From positions 21,197,045 to 21,261,044 of the forward strand of contig NC_052399.1 in NCBI RefSeq assembly GCF_009389715.1: a stretch of DNA of 64,000 nucleotides. The letters are read 5' to 3'. The number at the start of each line of letters is the position of its first letter. The stretch's first letter is position 1. This DNA comes from Phoenix dactylifera (taxonomy: Eukaryota > Streptophyta > Magnoliopsida > Arecales > Arecaceae). Of this stretch, positions 1 to 11,589 are shown piece by piece. The position numbers and the translations under genes are program-made. Under the pieces are notes generated by a model. That model ran no database searches. It saw nothing but the letters and a program-made list of their open reading frames with translations, and was not told where the DNA came from.

Positions 1-3000
1 AGGTTATTTATCAACTTCAACATTGTTTGGATGCCTGCAATATTCTCTACCCCACGACTCTTCACAAAGATTATTAATTAAATGAGATCCTAGACTGCAT
101 CAATTAGTCTAATAAAAGTTTAAACGAACTTTCCTGAAAAAAAATTTAAACCAGAATGAGGGGCTAAGGCTGACTGTGGTCTGGGAATATCCATATTCCT
201 GACAAACAGGCTTTGTAAGAATAGGAAAATGGAGGAACAATTATTCCAGGTGCGAATGAGAGAACGCTATTCCTTGAATTAGGCTCTCTTTCTGAACTTC
301 AAACAATCAAAAAAGAGGAATAGCTATCCGCGTTCCACCTCTTCTCATTCTGGAACCAGCGGCCAAGACACCTCATAATATACTGATAGAGGACGTATCT
401 ATCAGCCATCACTTGTAATTGAGAACAAGCCATGTTCCCCAGTGCAAATTAAACAACCCACATGTGTGTAGAGCTTGAAAGAGGACAAAGAGTTCTAAAA
501 ATCAAGAAGATGGCCCTTCATGCACTGGAAAGCAAGAAAGAGACCATGCTCTAAAAGAGTTCATCGTTCCCTCAAGTACCTTTCAGAATCTTTCCTGCAG
601 GCACCGCATGCTCCCGACGATCTCTGTGTCGCATTTCTCGGGCTATCATACACCCTTTTCCACAAGCCACCAAAGTTTGATGTCAAGGTTGGGCCCATCA
701 GAGGCCATGATATGGTCAATCAGAAGCTATCACTGTTTGATCTGTCTGACCCTAGCTAAATATCGACCATCCAACAGAAGTTCATTGGATGGTTCAGAGT
801 AGCATCAATGAAATCCTATGCAGATAACTTGAGTTAAAGATGGAACTAAGTACAAATTTGAAGATGGAGTATTTCTTAAGCTTTGTTGGAGTTATAAGGA
901 AGTTCACCCATTTGATCAGACATTTCTACTACTGTAACTCAATTTGCTCCAAGCTTCCATCTGAGCCTCTTTTGTGCTGTAATGTCGTTACCTACTCATC
1001 CATGAGCTGCTCTATATCTTTGTAAACAAAAACATCTCAATCAGTTCCGCCCTTCCTTATGTGAAAAAAATAAGCTTAGTGCAGTGAACAGCCATTTTCA
1101 TTAATTTCCTACATTTACTAACTAAATAGACATTCGAATGATCTAAATTTGATGACTTGAAATCTCCTGGATTGCTAGGAAGTGTTCTTTTTTCATCAGT
1201 GTGGAGTTCCAGTTAGTGGCATATAGACAGCAGAATAATTTGGTGCATACATGGCAATTGAGAATTCTCAGAGCTCATTTGAATAGATGAGTGTAGGATG
1301 TTTTTATTAACTGTCTTCATGAAAATTCTTGTCTGAGATTCACATATAAAATTTTATTGTAAAATTTGCCTGATACCTGTAGAAAATTAGAAAAAAGTAT
1401 TCCACAAATTGCAATAGGATAGCATGATAACTTAAACAAGTCATTGTTTACGAATTCTGTGCGGGCACTCTTTTTTTTCAAAAAAAAAAAAATATTTGAA
1501 ACGTTGCTTGCCGAGTCCCAAGAGAAAGCCAGCCCTAGTCCTGGCTATCAGAAGACAATTCTGACGTATCTCTTGGACCTAACACCATCAAAATAAACTA
1601 AAACCCTTCTCTTAGCTCCTCTGTATCTGGACTGCTGATTGTGAAAAAACATAGGATAACCGATGATGGATGTAAATATTGGAACAGACAATGAATTCTT
1701 TTAATGGGCAAAGCTCATCATTCCCCTCAACCAAAATTTCATCAATAGTGCATGCGCATACACGTGTGTTTCGTCATCCCATTTTCCTGTCATAATTTAT
1801 TTATCTAAGACAACAAAAAATGAATTAGAAACAGCAAATTATCAAAACAGCATGGGTCATCCTTCCACAATCTCAATTAGTTTGAATAAAATAGAGCATT
1901 TGATTCAAGCCCGACTTGCAAATTCACTGCCGTTCACCATTATTATCTCTGGTGCAAAGCACTCCTATTCACCATGACTACCCATGGTACGTAATCTTCC
2001 TTCCAACTTCAAATGTCAGAGCATACTATGTGGGTATTCTAAGCCTTGAGCTCTTTCTGGTGGCCCCTAATTAGCAAAAATCATTACCACTAAAACTAAT
2101 CATCCATCTCACAAGCAGAATACTACATATTCACCCCTTTACATTGGCATATCAGTCTTTTAAATCCTTACGGAATTTTGGAGCATCCTGATCATCTGTA
2201 AGATGCACCCCACGTAATCAAGTAGGAAGCATGCAATAAACAGACTGACAATCTTCTATAACTGCCTAGCTTCGGATCCTTCAGAGAGTAATCAAGAAAT
2301 GGTTTTGCATAGAGATTTTACCTTTTCGAGAATAGTCCATGCCAAGAGGAGATCAATTATTTTTTTGGAATCATCGGTCGCCAGAAACTCAAAAGGCAAC
2401 AGACTGTAGACCTAAACCATGGAGAAATCATAGAAGATAAAAAGGTACATGATTGTCATTGCAACCGCACCACAAGAAGCTCACCATGCTCATGATGAAT
2501 CCTAGGTAGTTTTCTAGTCCTTACTGCTTTACCCATTGAATCCATAGATATGATCTTAGTTGCTTGGCAAGGTTGCAGAAAGTTATATGATACACCATAC
2601 GGGTTGTCCTTGAGCTCCATTTGGAATATGTGCACAAAATAACTTCACTTAGAATGGCTCATTGCCGTTTTAATTCCAACAGCATTCCATTTTACCTCCA
2701 AAAGTTGTGCATGACTCCTGACTCTTGAGAGTTGCTGAACGAGAACCAACTCACATGAATATACCTCCCATATATTCTCCCAACATGGGGTATATCACCT
2801 CTCAGACATTCCCTTCCATCCATATATTAATGAAGTAAATTTTACCTCTTTCAGCAAAAAAAAAGAGTAAATTTTACCTCTAGAACAGTAGAACTCCCTC
2901 CCCATCCCATAGCAACATCTTCATTACCCACTTGCCATATGTACTAGTTTGTTAATCTTTCATAATTATTTGACCCTAGACAATAAATGATCACCAAAAT

Positions 3001-4149
3001 TCTACTTCAACATGAACCCCTTTGATATTTAGTACAAGTATAGTTTCATTCATGCAAATATCTCACTAGCATTACGTCACCTAGTAAGTACAAAGACTGG
3101 CTTCTAGGTTTTATTTTTTGAGCCTAACACATGCAATTGTTTAGTGATGCACAAAGGCCAAGAGACACAGTTATGCATAGAAATGATATGAATCCAAAAA
3201 AGTTCCTCAAGCTAATTTAGACACTCGATACTGACATGGAACTTTGTCTACACCATAGCTTGAACTTTGTCCTTTATCTTATGGTGAAGATGGTCAGATG
3301 GAGCACTCCTAATTTGCACGCGTCTCAGAATAAGTTCCAATATCAAAGCAACACAACAATCGCATTAACCTCAAGATTCCTTATTGTGTCACAACAATCA
3401 CTTTAATGCGTTCACCCATAATGCATAAATTCAGGTGCTTTTTCCACTAGGATATAATCAACACGACCTCTATAAGTCTATAACACCATACAAACAAATG
3501 ATAATAGACCAATCAAGAGCAGAAGTTCAGCGATGCAATCTTCCCAAACTAGCCTTTGAAGAATAGATGAAGTGATGGAGAACAATTCAGCAGTTAGATA
3601 AATGTCAGGATCCTATGGAATAAAGAAACAAAGAACAACAACTGCTATAGGTCCAACTCCCTTTCCCTTCCATAAAAGCAGAACAACTTTGATCATGCTG
3701 CTTACCAAAATATGCTTTTATTTCTAGTTTAGGATTAAGGTTCCCTGACATTTAATTTTCAATTTCACAAAATAAGCAGTGATATAATCTACTTTTCTCA
3801 AGTTTGTTAAGAATGGAATTTATCAATAGTCCTTCAGGTTCCTTTGTCTAGACGATACCTTATGTCCTTGCTTACCTTAAACTTGCCAATTCGTTCCCAC
3901 GGTCATAATCATTAACCCCTTTCCCATCTTTCTCGATTGCTCTCAGCAGCTAAAACAGGACAAGAAATTATACACAAAAAAAAAACAATTTTGAGTATAT
4001 ATCGTCCATAACCAGACTTCATTAAAAAGAAAATCCAATATTATCCAATAATTTCTCAAATAAATGAGCGAAGGTTCAAGAATTTATTGATAAAAAACAA
4101 CTCGATACTCCAGGAGCAAAGATACGAAACCGAAGAACACCCACCTCAA
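1..4149. other. Gene-poor spacer, no gene recognised
   Basis: About 4.1 kb of mostly AT-rich sequence. I read both strands and found no domain motif, snRNA or tRNA signature. The longest modest open frame is 520-759 (+), 79 codons, which encodes no family I recognise and has no convincing splice partners. Homopolymer runs near 1471-1493 and 3977-3986 are unremarkable. The last few hundred bases probably include the 3' UTR of the minus-strand gene ending at 4150. Confidence 0.5.
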
Positions 4150-4647
4150 CTAATCATCCAACTGCTTGAGCTCGGCCTTCAGTTGTTCGATCTTAAGGCC
4201 CATCGACCTCTGCAGCGCCGTTCTCTCCTTTTCCGGCAGCCTTGCGAGAAGCCCTTCGAACATTTCCAGCACTACCTTCGCCGCCTCCCGCGCGCACTCC
4301 GCCTCCTCGTCGAAGTAGACCGTCTCCTTGGACTCCAGCGCCGCCTCGATCTCCTCACGAGCCTCCGCGAACTTAAGGTTGATCTCGTCCACCTCCTTGC
4401 TGTGGTCGGTGGGCAGCTCGCCGGCGCTGAACTCGCGGCGGTCTCCGGCGCGGTTCCTGGCATGGGGCGAAGGGTTGGGGAGGAAGGTGCGGCAAAGAGG
4501 ACGGGTGGCCGAGGTGGGGAGGGGCAAACGACTGGATTTTGGGGGCTTCGCGGGGATTCTCGGGAGAGAAGACGACGAGGGTTTCGGAGAGGGGCAGGAA
4601 GTAGATATGGATTTAAGGAGAAGAGATCGAGCGACGGTCCGTCGCAT
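4150..4647 (-). CDS. Small conserved plant protein, probably mitochondrial (embryogenesis-like type)
   Basis: An intronless frame of 165 residues when started at the ATG at 4647. The chosen start gives MRRTVARSLLLKS, an Arg/Ser/Leu-rich, acid-free amphipathic leader typical of a mitochondrial presequence. A Ser/Pro-rich stretch follows to about residue 60. The conserved-looking part is residues 80-165. It is acidic and strongly helical, with heptad-like repeats (EINLKFAEAREEIEAALESKE), and ends in GLKIEQLKAELKQLDD, which looks like a short coiled coil. I recall similar C-termini in plant proteins labelled embryogenesis-like protein, but the molecular function is unknown to me. The frame stays open upstream to an ATG at 4845, so a longer N-terminus is possible. 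The targeting-like leader favours 4647. The GC-rich exon contrasts with AT-rich flanks, as expected for a monocot leading exon. Confidence 0.72.
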   Translation of the reverse strand: MRRTVARSLLLKSISTSCPSPKPSSSSLPRIPAKPPKSSRLPLPTSATRPLCRTFLPNPSPHARNRAGDRREFSAGELPTDHSKEVDEINLKFAEAREEIEAALESKETVYFDEEAECAREAAKVVLEMFEGLLARLPEKERTALQRSMGLKIEQLKAELKQLDD

Positions 4648-5139
4648 CTTTGCCGTGGGGGTTTTCGTTGGAATGGGAAAGAGAGGAAGAAGGGCGACGT
4701 TCGAGGGCTCTCGGCGCGGAGGGTTTGGGGTTCGGATCCTCCGGTGCATATCTTTTACGCCACAGAACAGGATACAGCTCTTGATTGCTGCCACGTTTTC
4801 GGATTCTGAAGATGGAAGGCTATCAAATAAAATACAATAAATCATATTGAGTTACATGCCATATATGATGTATTGCTCTTCGATGTTTAATAGCCATCCG
4901 TTTATGCAATCGAATGGTAAGGCGGTTATTCAAGAATGTACAGCTCTTTATATCATACCGCAGCGAATTCGGAGTCATGTCAAAGTTCAGAATTATAGCT
5001 TTTAGTTTCATCCTTGCTCTTATGTGGGATTAGTCTTGGTATATGGTCTCACTAGTGCAAAATTATTACAAAATATACTAGCACGTAACTCAACAAGTAA
5101 TAGCCTTAAGTTCACGCAAGGCTTGCATATCTAATTTTC

Positions 5140-5267
<128 letters not shown>

Positions 5268-5629
5268 TTACGTGCTATATATGATGTATTACTCTTAGAT
5301 GTTTGATGGCCATCTGTTTATGCAATCAAATAATATGGTGGCTATTTAAAAATGTACAACTCTTTATATCAAACCGTAGGGGATCCTGGGTCAACCATTG
5401 AAGCTAATTTGCATAATATAAAAGGAAAATAGAGTATTAGGGTGTTATCTTCTTTGACTCATGTCAAAGTTCAGAATTATAGTTTTTAGTTTCATCCTTG
5501 CTCTTATGTGGGATTGGTCTTGGTATATGATCTCACTAGTTCAAAATTATTATAAAATATACTTGCACGTAACTCAACAAGTAATAGCCTTAAGTTCACA
5601 CAAGACTTGCATACCTAATTTTCGGCTCT

Positions 5630-5736
<107 letters not shown>

Positions 5737-6386
5737 TTATGTGCTATATATGATGTATTGCGCTTAGATGTTTGATAGCCATCCGTTTATGCAATCGAAT
5801 GATATGGCGGTTATTTAAGAATGTACAGCTCTTTATATCAGACTGTAAAGGATCTCGAGTCAACCACTGAACCTAATTTGAATGATATGAAAAGAAAATA
5901 GAGTACTAGGGTGTTATCTTCCCTAACGTATGCATGTCAAAGTTCAGAATCACAGTTTTCAGTTTCATCCTTGCACTTATGTGGGATTAGTCTTGGTATA
6001 TCATCTCATTAGTTCATAATTATTACAAAGTATATTTGCAAGCCTTGTGTGAACTTAAAGGCTTTTACTTGTTGCTTCTTGCTCTCTTGCATTCTCTTTA
6101 TACCACCTTTCTTGTTCTCCTTTCGTCTTGTTACAATATTATGAACAGTCCTAATTTTTATACAATATTATAGCAACCAGCATTTCACTACATTACACAA
6201 CGCGCGCGCGCGCAGGATTTTGGAGGGGAAGGGTATAACGAGAGCTTGTTAATAACTTTGAATTTTAGTTGATAATTAATATGGATATATTTGGAGATAC
6301 GAAAGAAGACCTTATGGCTCTAGATTTAGTTTATCCTTAGTATTTATTACATGTATGGCAGACAAAATTATGTATTATATATATAA

Positions 6387-7630
6387 GAAAAAATTACTGT
6401 TTCACTTCCTCTAATTTGACCAATTTGCATTCACATCTTCTCAATTTCAAAATTTTTTAATGGGATCCTTTAAATGAGTATATTGACATAATATGATCTA
6501 ACCATTCATCTCCATTAACATGATCTTAAAAAACAATCCACCCTACATGATAACTTAAGGACTAAAATATCCTTAACACATGCAACGCCTTCGTGCAAGT
6601 GACCACCATCTTGATCCAGCACCCCTCCAGAACCAATGCAGCATCTCATTGAGTCAACTCAAGCTCGTTGCTAGTGCCACTACACTAGATGTGCATGTAG
6701 TCGTAGCAGCAATCCTGCTGGCAGCAAAGTAGCATAGCCAAAAAAGCCAGTAGGTTTCAACGCAAGTAAGTAGTCACGTAGCCAAAAAGCTAGCAACAAC
6801 AAGAGCAGTGAGTAACCAGTCCCAATCCATCGCGATCGACCCCTGGCTTCCGGCTTGAGAGGTTCAACACGCGCCCTTGATTGAGTTCATCGATCACTAC
6901 CCAGCTCAGCGCCAGATTGATCAGCAAGCTCACCAAAGCTGCCATTGGCACTCACTCGGTCATTTTGGGACTTTGCAAAGGATTTGGTAGAAAAGAGCTA
7001 ACATCGTTGAAGAGAGCCACCCTGTGCTATACTACTTGAGCGTGACTCGGCGACAGTCATCAGCTAGATCCAGCAGAGCGCGGGAGGGGTGGGCAACTAT
7101 CACTCATTGCTTAGGGATATCCGGACGATGGTTGGTGGTGGGATGGCCTTGCAGGCCAAGCATGTATATAGAGAGGCCAACAGGGCAGCGGATTGGATAG
7201 CCTCTTTTGTGGCTAACCACTCTAGAAATACTTTTTGGCTAGGGGAGAGAAGGTTATCTGGTGCGTTCCGAAACTTATTATTTTTTAACTCCTTTTGGTG
7301 TATTCGTACCCTGCACTATATGATACATCCATCCTAGCAAAAAAAAAACCAGAGAGAGAGAGAGCCACTCTTTGAGGCAAGAGGCAAAGAGACTTGGTCG
7401 AAAGATTTTGTGGAAGGCTGAAAAGGGGGAGGGTAACTTCGTTATTTAGTATGCTGCACTAAGGACGTTCGACGATGGATGGTATGCTGCACTAAGGACG
7501 TTGAACGATAGACAAGCCGCATGATCATATTGAGTAAAATACTAACTTAAAGGATCCAATTAACAATTTTTAACTTTAAGGCATGAATGCAAATCCGTCA
7601 AAATCAAGGAGATGAAATTATAATTTTTCC
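6387..7630. mobile_element. Mutator-like non-autonomous DNA transposon with long TIRs
   Basis: The left end (6387-6500) and the reverse complement of the right end (7518-7630) align along about 115 bp. Shared blocks include AAAAATTA, ATTTCA, TTTGAC, ATTTGCATTCA, GGATCCTTTAA and ATATGATC. TIRs of this length are typical of Mutator-like elements. The interior (about 6590-7020 and 7370-7515) is clearly more GC-rich than the surroundings and encodes no transposase I can see, so it could be a Pack-MULE that captured host sequence. A LINE fragment inserted later at 7021-7358. I could not settle a 9-bp target duplication because the AT-rich flanks are ambiguous. A 36-bp imperfect direct repeat (CTGCACTAAGGACGTT) lies near 7450-7510. 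Confidence 0.68.
7021..7358 (+). mobile_element. 5'-truncated LINE tail with RNase H fragment and poly(A)
   Basis: Codons around 7089-7260 encode the end of a plant LINE RNase H-like domain: AKHVYREANRAADWIASFV, with the AN.AAD-W.AS signature. A short 3' UTR and an A-run (7339-7348) follow. The insertion is bracketed by a 10-bp direct repeat AGAGAGCCAC at 7011-7020 and 7359-7368, the expected trace of target-primed reverse transcription. Only the C-terminal part of the last ORF is present, so the copy was dead on arrival. It lies inside the Mutator-like element, so it is the younger of the two. Confidence 0.8.
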
Positions 7631-7689
7631 AGTATATAATCCATGCTAGAACATATCAAAACTATCTAAAACTCTATCCCTACGGAGAC

Positions 7690-8395
7690 CTAGCACAATC
7701 GAGTGGGGTATCACCTATGCCTATTTGGTCTATCATATCTGGCCGAACATAAATGCCTATCTCTTTGAAAACAGAAGGGTGCCCCCAAGGACTATGCTAG
7801 ACAAAGCTCGTCTTCATATTATCGAGATCACCAACACTACTACGGCGACTTTAACTGAGATGGATAGGGACATCTGGGACTCCCACTTCGCTTTTACAGC
7901 ATCTAGGTTTGCCCTTGTCCTTTGGGAGCCGCCATCTTCCGGTCATCTCAAGGTAAACTTCAACGATAGTATATCCATAAGTAGAGACAGTGGAGATATG
8001 GGCTTTGTGATCAGAAATCATGACTCCAAATTAATTTCAACTGGGGGGGGGGTATACCTATACGAGGCGTGTTCTGGGTGCGGATAGCATTTGTCTTGAA
8101 GGAGATTCTGCAATGGTGGTCGAGTAGATGCAGGATGAGCACAAATATAGGGATGGACATTTGCTACTCTGTGATATTCGCAGACTGGTGAGAGATTGTG
8201 GCTCATTCCAAATCGCTCATGTGTACCGGAAGGCGAACGGAGCCATGGACTGGGTTGCTTCCTTCGCTGTTCAGCACTCGAAAAAGATTCTTTGGGAGAG
8301 TTATGTAGCTGCTTCTCCTCTTTGCCAACTTTTTTTCTCATGACTCTGCTAAGTATACTCATGTAAGATCTGTGCGAGGAAGAAAAAAAAAAAGA
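7690..8395 (+). mobile_element. LINE remnant: zf-RVT and RNase H end with poly(A)
   Basis: The plus strand encodes a decayed C-terminus of a LINE polyprotein. First comes a segment typical of the region after the reverse transcriptase (YHIWPNINAYLFENRRVPP, about 7728-7786). Next is the RNase H entry (LKVNFNDSISISRDSGDMG, near 7950). Last is the RNase H end (HVYRKANGAMDWVASFA, near 8219-8272). The frame changes at least once near a G-run at 8045-8052, and an in-frame stop sits near 8126, so it is a pseudogene. An A-rich tail ends near 8395. It resembles the copies at 7021 and 30140, so one LINE family seeded all three. Confidence 0.8.
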
Positions 8396-9176
8396 AGCAG
8401 CCCATTGTCTTAAACTCTCAACAGCTCCGTAAAAGAAGAAAAAATAATCCTTTAAATTTCTAATTAAATCAAAACCAGCGGAAATAAAAATATAATAACA
8501 AGCACAGACACGTTATTAGAAAAGCCTCGGAGTCCAAAACTCTACAACTAATACTCCAGCAACCTTATCTGTGATGCTTTTACAGTATATATTACATAGA
8601 GTCTTGGTGGTCTTCATCTTCTTCAAAGAATCAGAACTCCAGGGTTTCTCACCTACGGTCTCCCACGCCATCATAGCTGATACCACAGTTTAACTCTCTT
8701 TCTCTCGACATTCGCTGCTTTTCTCCCTCTTCAAGCTTTAACATGATCTTAACCATCAACATTGAACATTAACCCCATCTTGCTTCATATATATATAAGA
8801 CTGTATTCGTCTATTCTAACTTCATAATTTTATTAACTTGAAGTTTTGCTTCAGCGGAGCATAGGTCGCAGAAGGATTCCTACATATGGAGTTGATAGCA
8901 GACACAAAAGCTAGGAGAAAGAATCTATACCAATCGGAGTAAAGGACTCAAAAAGACTCGGACATTCGTACTCCTCTCGAACCATACATGGTTTGGTTGA
9001 GACCCCAGAAACCAATCTCCCTTCTTCAACTTCTACACTACAACTGAGTAGTTGGACTACTACTTACAAACGACTCCATATCAGCTTTGACTCCTTCCGA
9101 CATGCCTTCATAAATAGAGAGAAGATACATAGAGCCCGGCAAGTCATGTTCGTTCGTCACCAAAATAATAACCCAA
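8396..9176. other. Spacer upstream of the small secreted-protein gene
   Basis: No gene is recognised. A possible TATA-like AT run lies at 8787-8800, too far (about 390 bp) from the downstream ATG to be assigned with confidence unless the 5' UTR is long or spliced. Confidence 0.4.
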
Positions 9177-9518
9177 ATGTCTCGCCAACTTTTCTTCGAC
9201 AAGCACACCATGGACACAACCAAAGCAAGGTTTGGAGCAGCAGCAACCTTCCTGCTTCTCTGTGCTCTCACAGCAATGGCTTGCGTTTCCCATTCCAGGC
9301 GTTGGCGCTGCTTCATGGCTGCACGGCGTCGGAGCTCTGAGTCAGCTATAAGCGTTCAACAAGTCCAGCCAGGAGTTGATGAATATTGTATCTGGCAGAA
9401 GAACATACTAATGGGAGAGAAATGCCAACTCCCAGATTTCTCAGGCATCATCACCTATGATTCTGCTGGAAACCTTGTTGCTCCTGGCCATCCTCATGCA
9501 ACATACGCTCTCAAATGA
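9177..9518 (+). CDS. Small secreted or membrane-anchored plant protein (putative)
   Basis: An intronless frame of 113 residues from 9177. A second in-frame ATG at 9210 gives 102 residues and places a hydrophobic segment (FGAAATFLLLCALTAMACV) close to the N-terminus, as in a signal peptide or anchor, so 9210 may be the true start. After a basic stretch (SRRWRCFMAARRRSS) the C-terminal 45 residues look conserved: EYCIWQKNILMGEKCQLPDF, then SGIITYDSAGN. I recall short plant proteins with the same WQK-ILMG-KC-PDFSG-I-YD signature, but no assigned function. Two cysteines flank the ILMG core and could pair outside the cell. There are no obvious introns, and an in-frame TGA follows immediately. Confidence 0.62.
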   Translation: MSRQLFFDKHTMDTTKARFGAAATFLLLCALTAMACVSHSRRWRCFMAARRRSSESAISVQQVQPGVDEYCIWQKNILMGEKCQLPDFSGIITYDSAGNLVAPGHPHATYALK

Positions 9519-11589
9519 TTGAAAGTCCTTTTCCGTAACAAGTTTGTGCTTCGAGCGTGCAATTGCCATGTTTAAAGCTCTCAATTATGCTCTCATTTTG
9601 CGGTGGATGAAACTAATGTAGCGCCACAACATACATTAGAAAATCATTAACTGGGCTACAGGAGAATGGTTAGATTGGATTTCATCTCTGACTCTGGTCT
9701 TCATTTGTGAGAAGAAAATTACAGACACTTTTCTTTTCCATTTCCCAAAAACCAGAAATTATCTTGATTACAAAAATCAACCATCCAGTTCGTCAAAACG
9801 ATCTGTCCTAGTACCGTCAGTACTCAAATAAGAACTCAGATTTCTTACTCTCATCAAATAAAAACAAGAAATTGCCCATTTCTGTCCTAGTACCCAAGCA
9901 TTGTGACAATGCTTGGGTCTCTTTCTGTAAAAGAACTCAGATTCAAACGCTCTCTCTCAAGCCGTTGTTCAGATTCTGCTTTTGCAGAGGGTATAATGTC
10001 ATCAATGAAACTTCTTTTGCAGATGGTATAATGGCATGTTTGGTTGATCAAAAAAAAAAAATTCAGAATAATTTATATTTGATTGAGCATTTATTTTTCT
10101 AAAATAGTTACATAAAAGCCCTATTATACTCTTAATAAAAAGTACAACTTTATCCATAGATTTTAATAATTTGAAAATATTTTTGGAAAGAAAATTAATT
10201 TCTAACTGGTGAAAAAGTAGTTTTTTTATGTTCTTCATAATTTTTTTATAAAATCTAAAAATTTAATTTCATAAAAATACTACTTTTCTATCTCTTTTTT
10301 AAACATTCTAATCAAATAAAAAATATTTTTTTTATTTTTCTATCCACCTCACTTTTTTTTTTCCCGCGAACCAAACGCGCAGGTGTGCGGTCGGCATTCT
10401 CCGCCAGCTACTAGGTCCAATGAGAACGAGGCAGTGATGAGAGGCCATCGCTGTAGCCTTTTTCGGCCGTTTTTTAATACCTTATAGAAACGGAGGGGAA
10501 GGATGGAAACGGAAAGCCTCGAAGTGACAAATGATACCTTATAGATCTTCATTCAATAATGAAAATATCTATTCATTTACCCAAAAATTCCAACGCTGAA
10601 CTCATAAGGATCTTGACATAGCAAAAACCAAAACAAATAACCACCGCTTGCAACTGACTGAAATGTATTGGAAGAATTCAACACTGAAACCTGATCGTAA
10701 TTAATACTGGTTACATTTGAATTATTGAAATTTCCAAACAAACCAAGAGACCAAAGGTTTCGCCACCGGTCGGCATTAACCTAAAAACTTTTTTAAAAAA
10801 AGGCAAAAAAGAAAGAAAAGAAAGAAAAGAACGAGGAAGGCTGAAGGGTCCTATACACTAAAAGTGTTGATTTTTCACACTGAATCCAGAATGTAGGGTC
10901 GTTTTTTATTTAAGAAAAATCTTGATTTCACAACTCTCAATCCGGTATGTTGAGGCCTCCTGTCTGTCCAGTTTCTGTCGTAGGGATTTCTTCTATAGTT
11001 CGATTGATCTGGTAAGGCTCTAGTACAGCGGCCCGTTGGACGTTGCACGAGCCATGCATGAGCTCTACAGCGCGTCCCATAGTTTTTTATGATATAAAAC
11101 AAACTCCTTACGTACCCCACCCCAAAAAATTAAGAGTAATAATAATAATAATAATAAAACCAAAAATATTTTAGAACCTTCTTCAGTGATTGAAATTTCT
11201 TGACAGAAACCAAAACCAAAGCCACGGTGATCAATTATATCAATGAAATAGGCAAGATTACAAATTTAACTAGAACTTACAAAAATAAATGATTTTTTTT
11301 AAAAGGAAGGATATGAAATAGGCAAAATTCTACAACCTGGGTGATGAAGCCCAAAGGACCATGCCATAAGCCCTCCACCATCCTTCGTTGAGCCTGAGAT
11401 GGGGGGGAGAGTAAGCAGGAGGCAAGAGAAAGGAAAGTTCTAAGTTTCAATCTCTCAGGGTCCGTGTCCTGAGTTTGGATCTTACATGAATACGATTTTC
11501 TCAAGGGTGGGGAAAAAACACTCGTCCAAGAAGCTCCGGTATGCAGCATTTACAGTGGGTACATTCCTAAATGCGTCACCCATGATACA
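9519..11589. other. Intergenic spacer with one MITE
   Basis: It holds the 3' flank of the small protein gene, a MITE at 10032-10380, an AAT repeat near 11131-11155 and the probable 3' UTR of the helicase gene ending at 11590. No further gene is recognised. Confidence 0.5.
10032..10380. mobile_element. MITE, family with GTTTGGTT ends
   Basis: The left end GGCATGTTTGGTTGATCAAA is matched by a right end whose reverse complement is GCGCGTTTGGTTCGCGGGAA. The interior is AT-rich and non-coding. The copy at about 57130-57477 shares internal blocks such as TTATCCATAGATTTT and AAAAGTAG, so the two form a family. The superfamily (hAT or PIF/Harbinger) is not resolved because I could not fix a target duplication. 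Confidence 0.62.

Noticed and set aside
4087-4840. Long plus-strand frames (240 and 170 codons)
   Set aside because: They are antisense shadows of the GC-rich minus-strand gene at 4150-4647, with Arg/Gly-rich low-complexity translations.
6200-6213. CGCGCG run as a possible regulatory island
   Set aside because: A short CG microsatellite without other promoter features.
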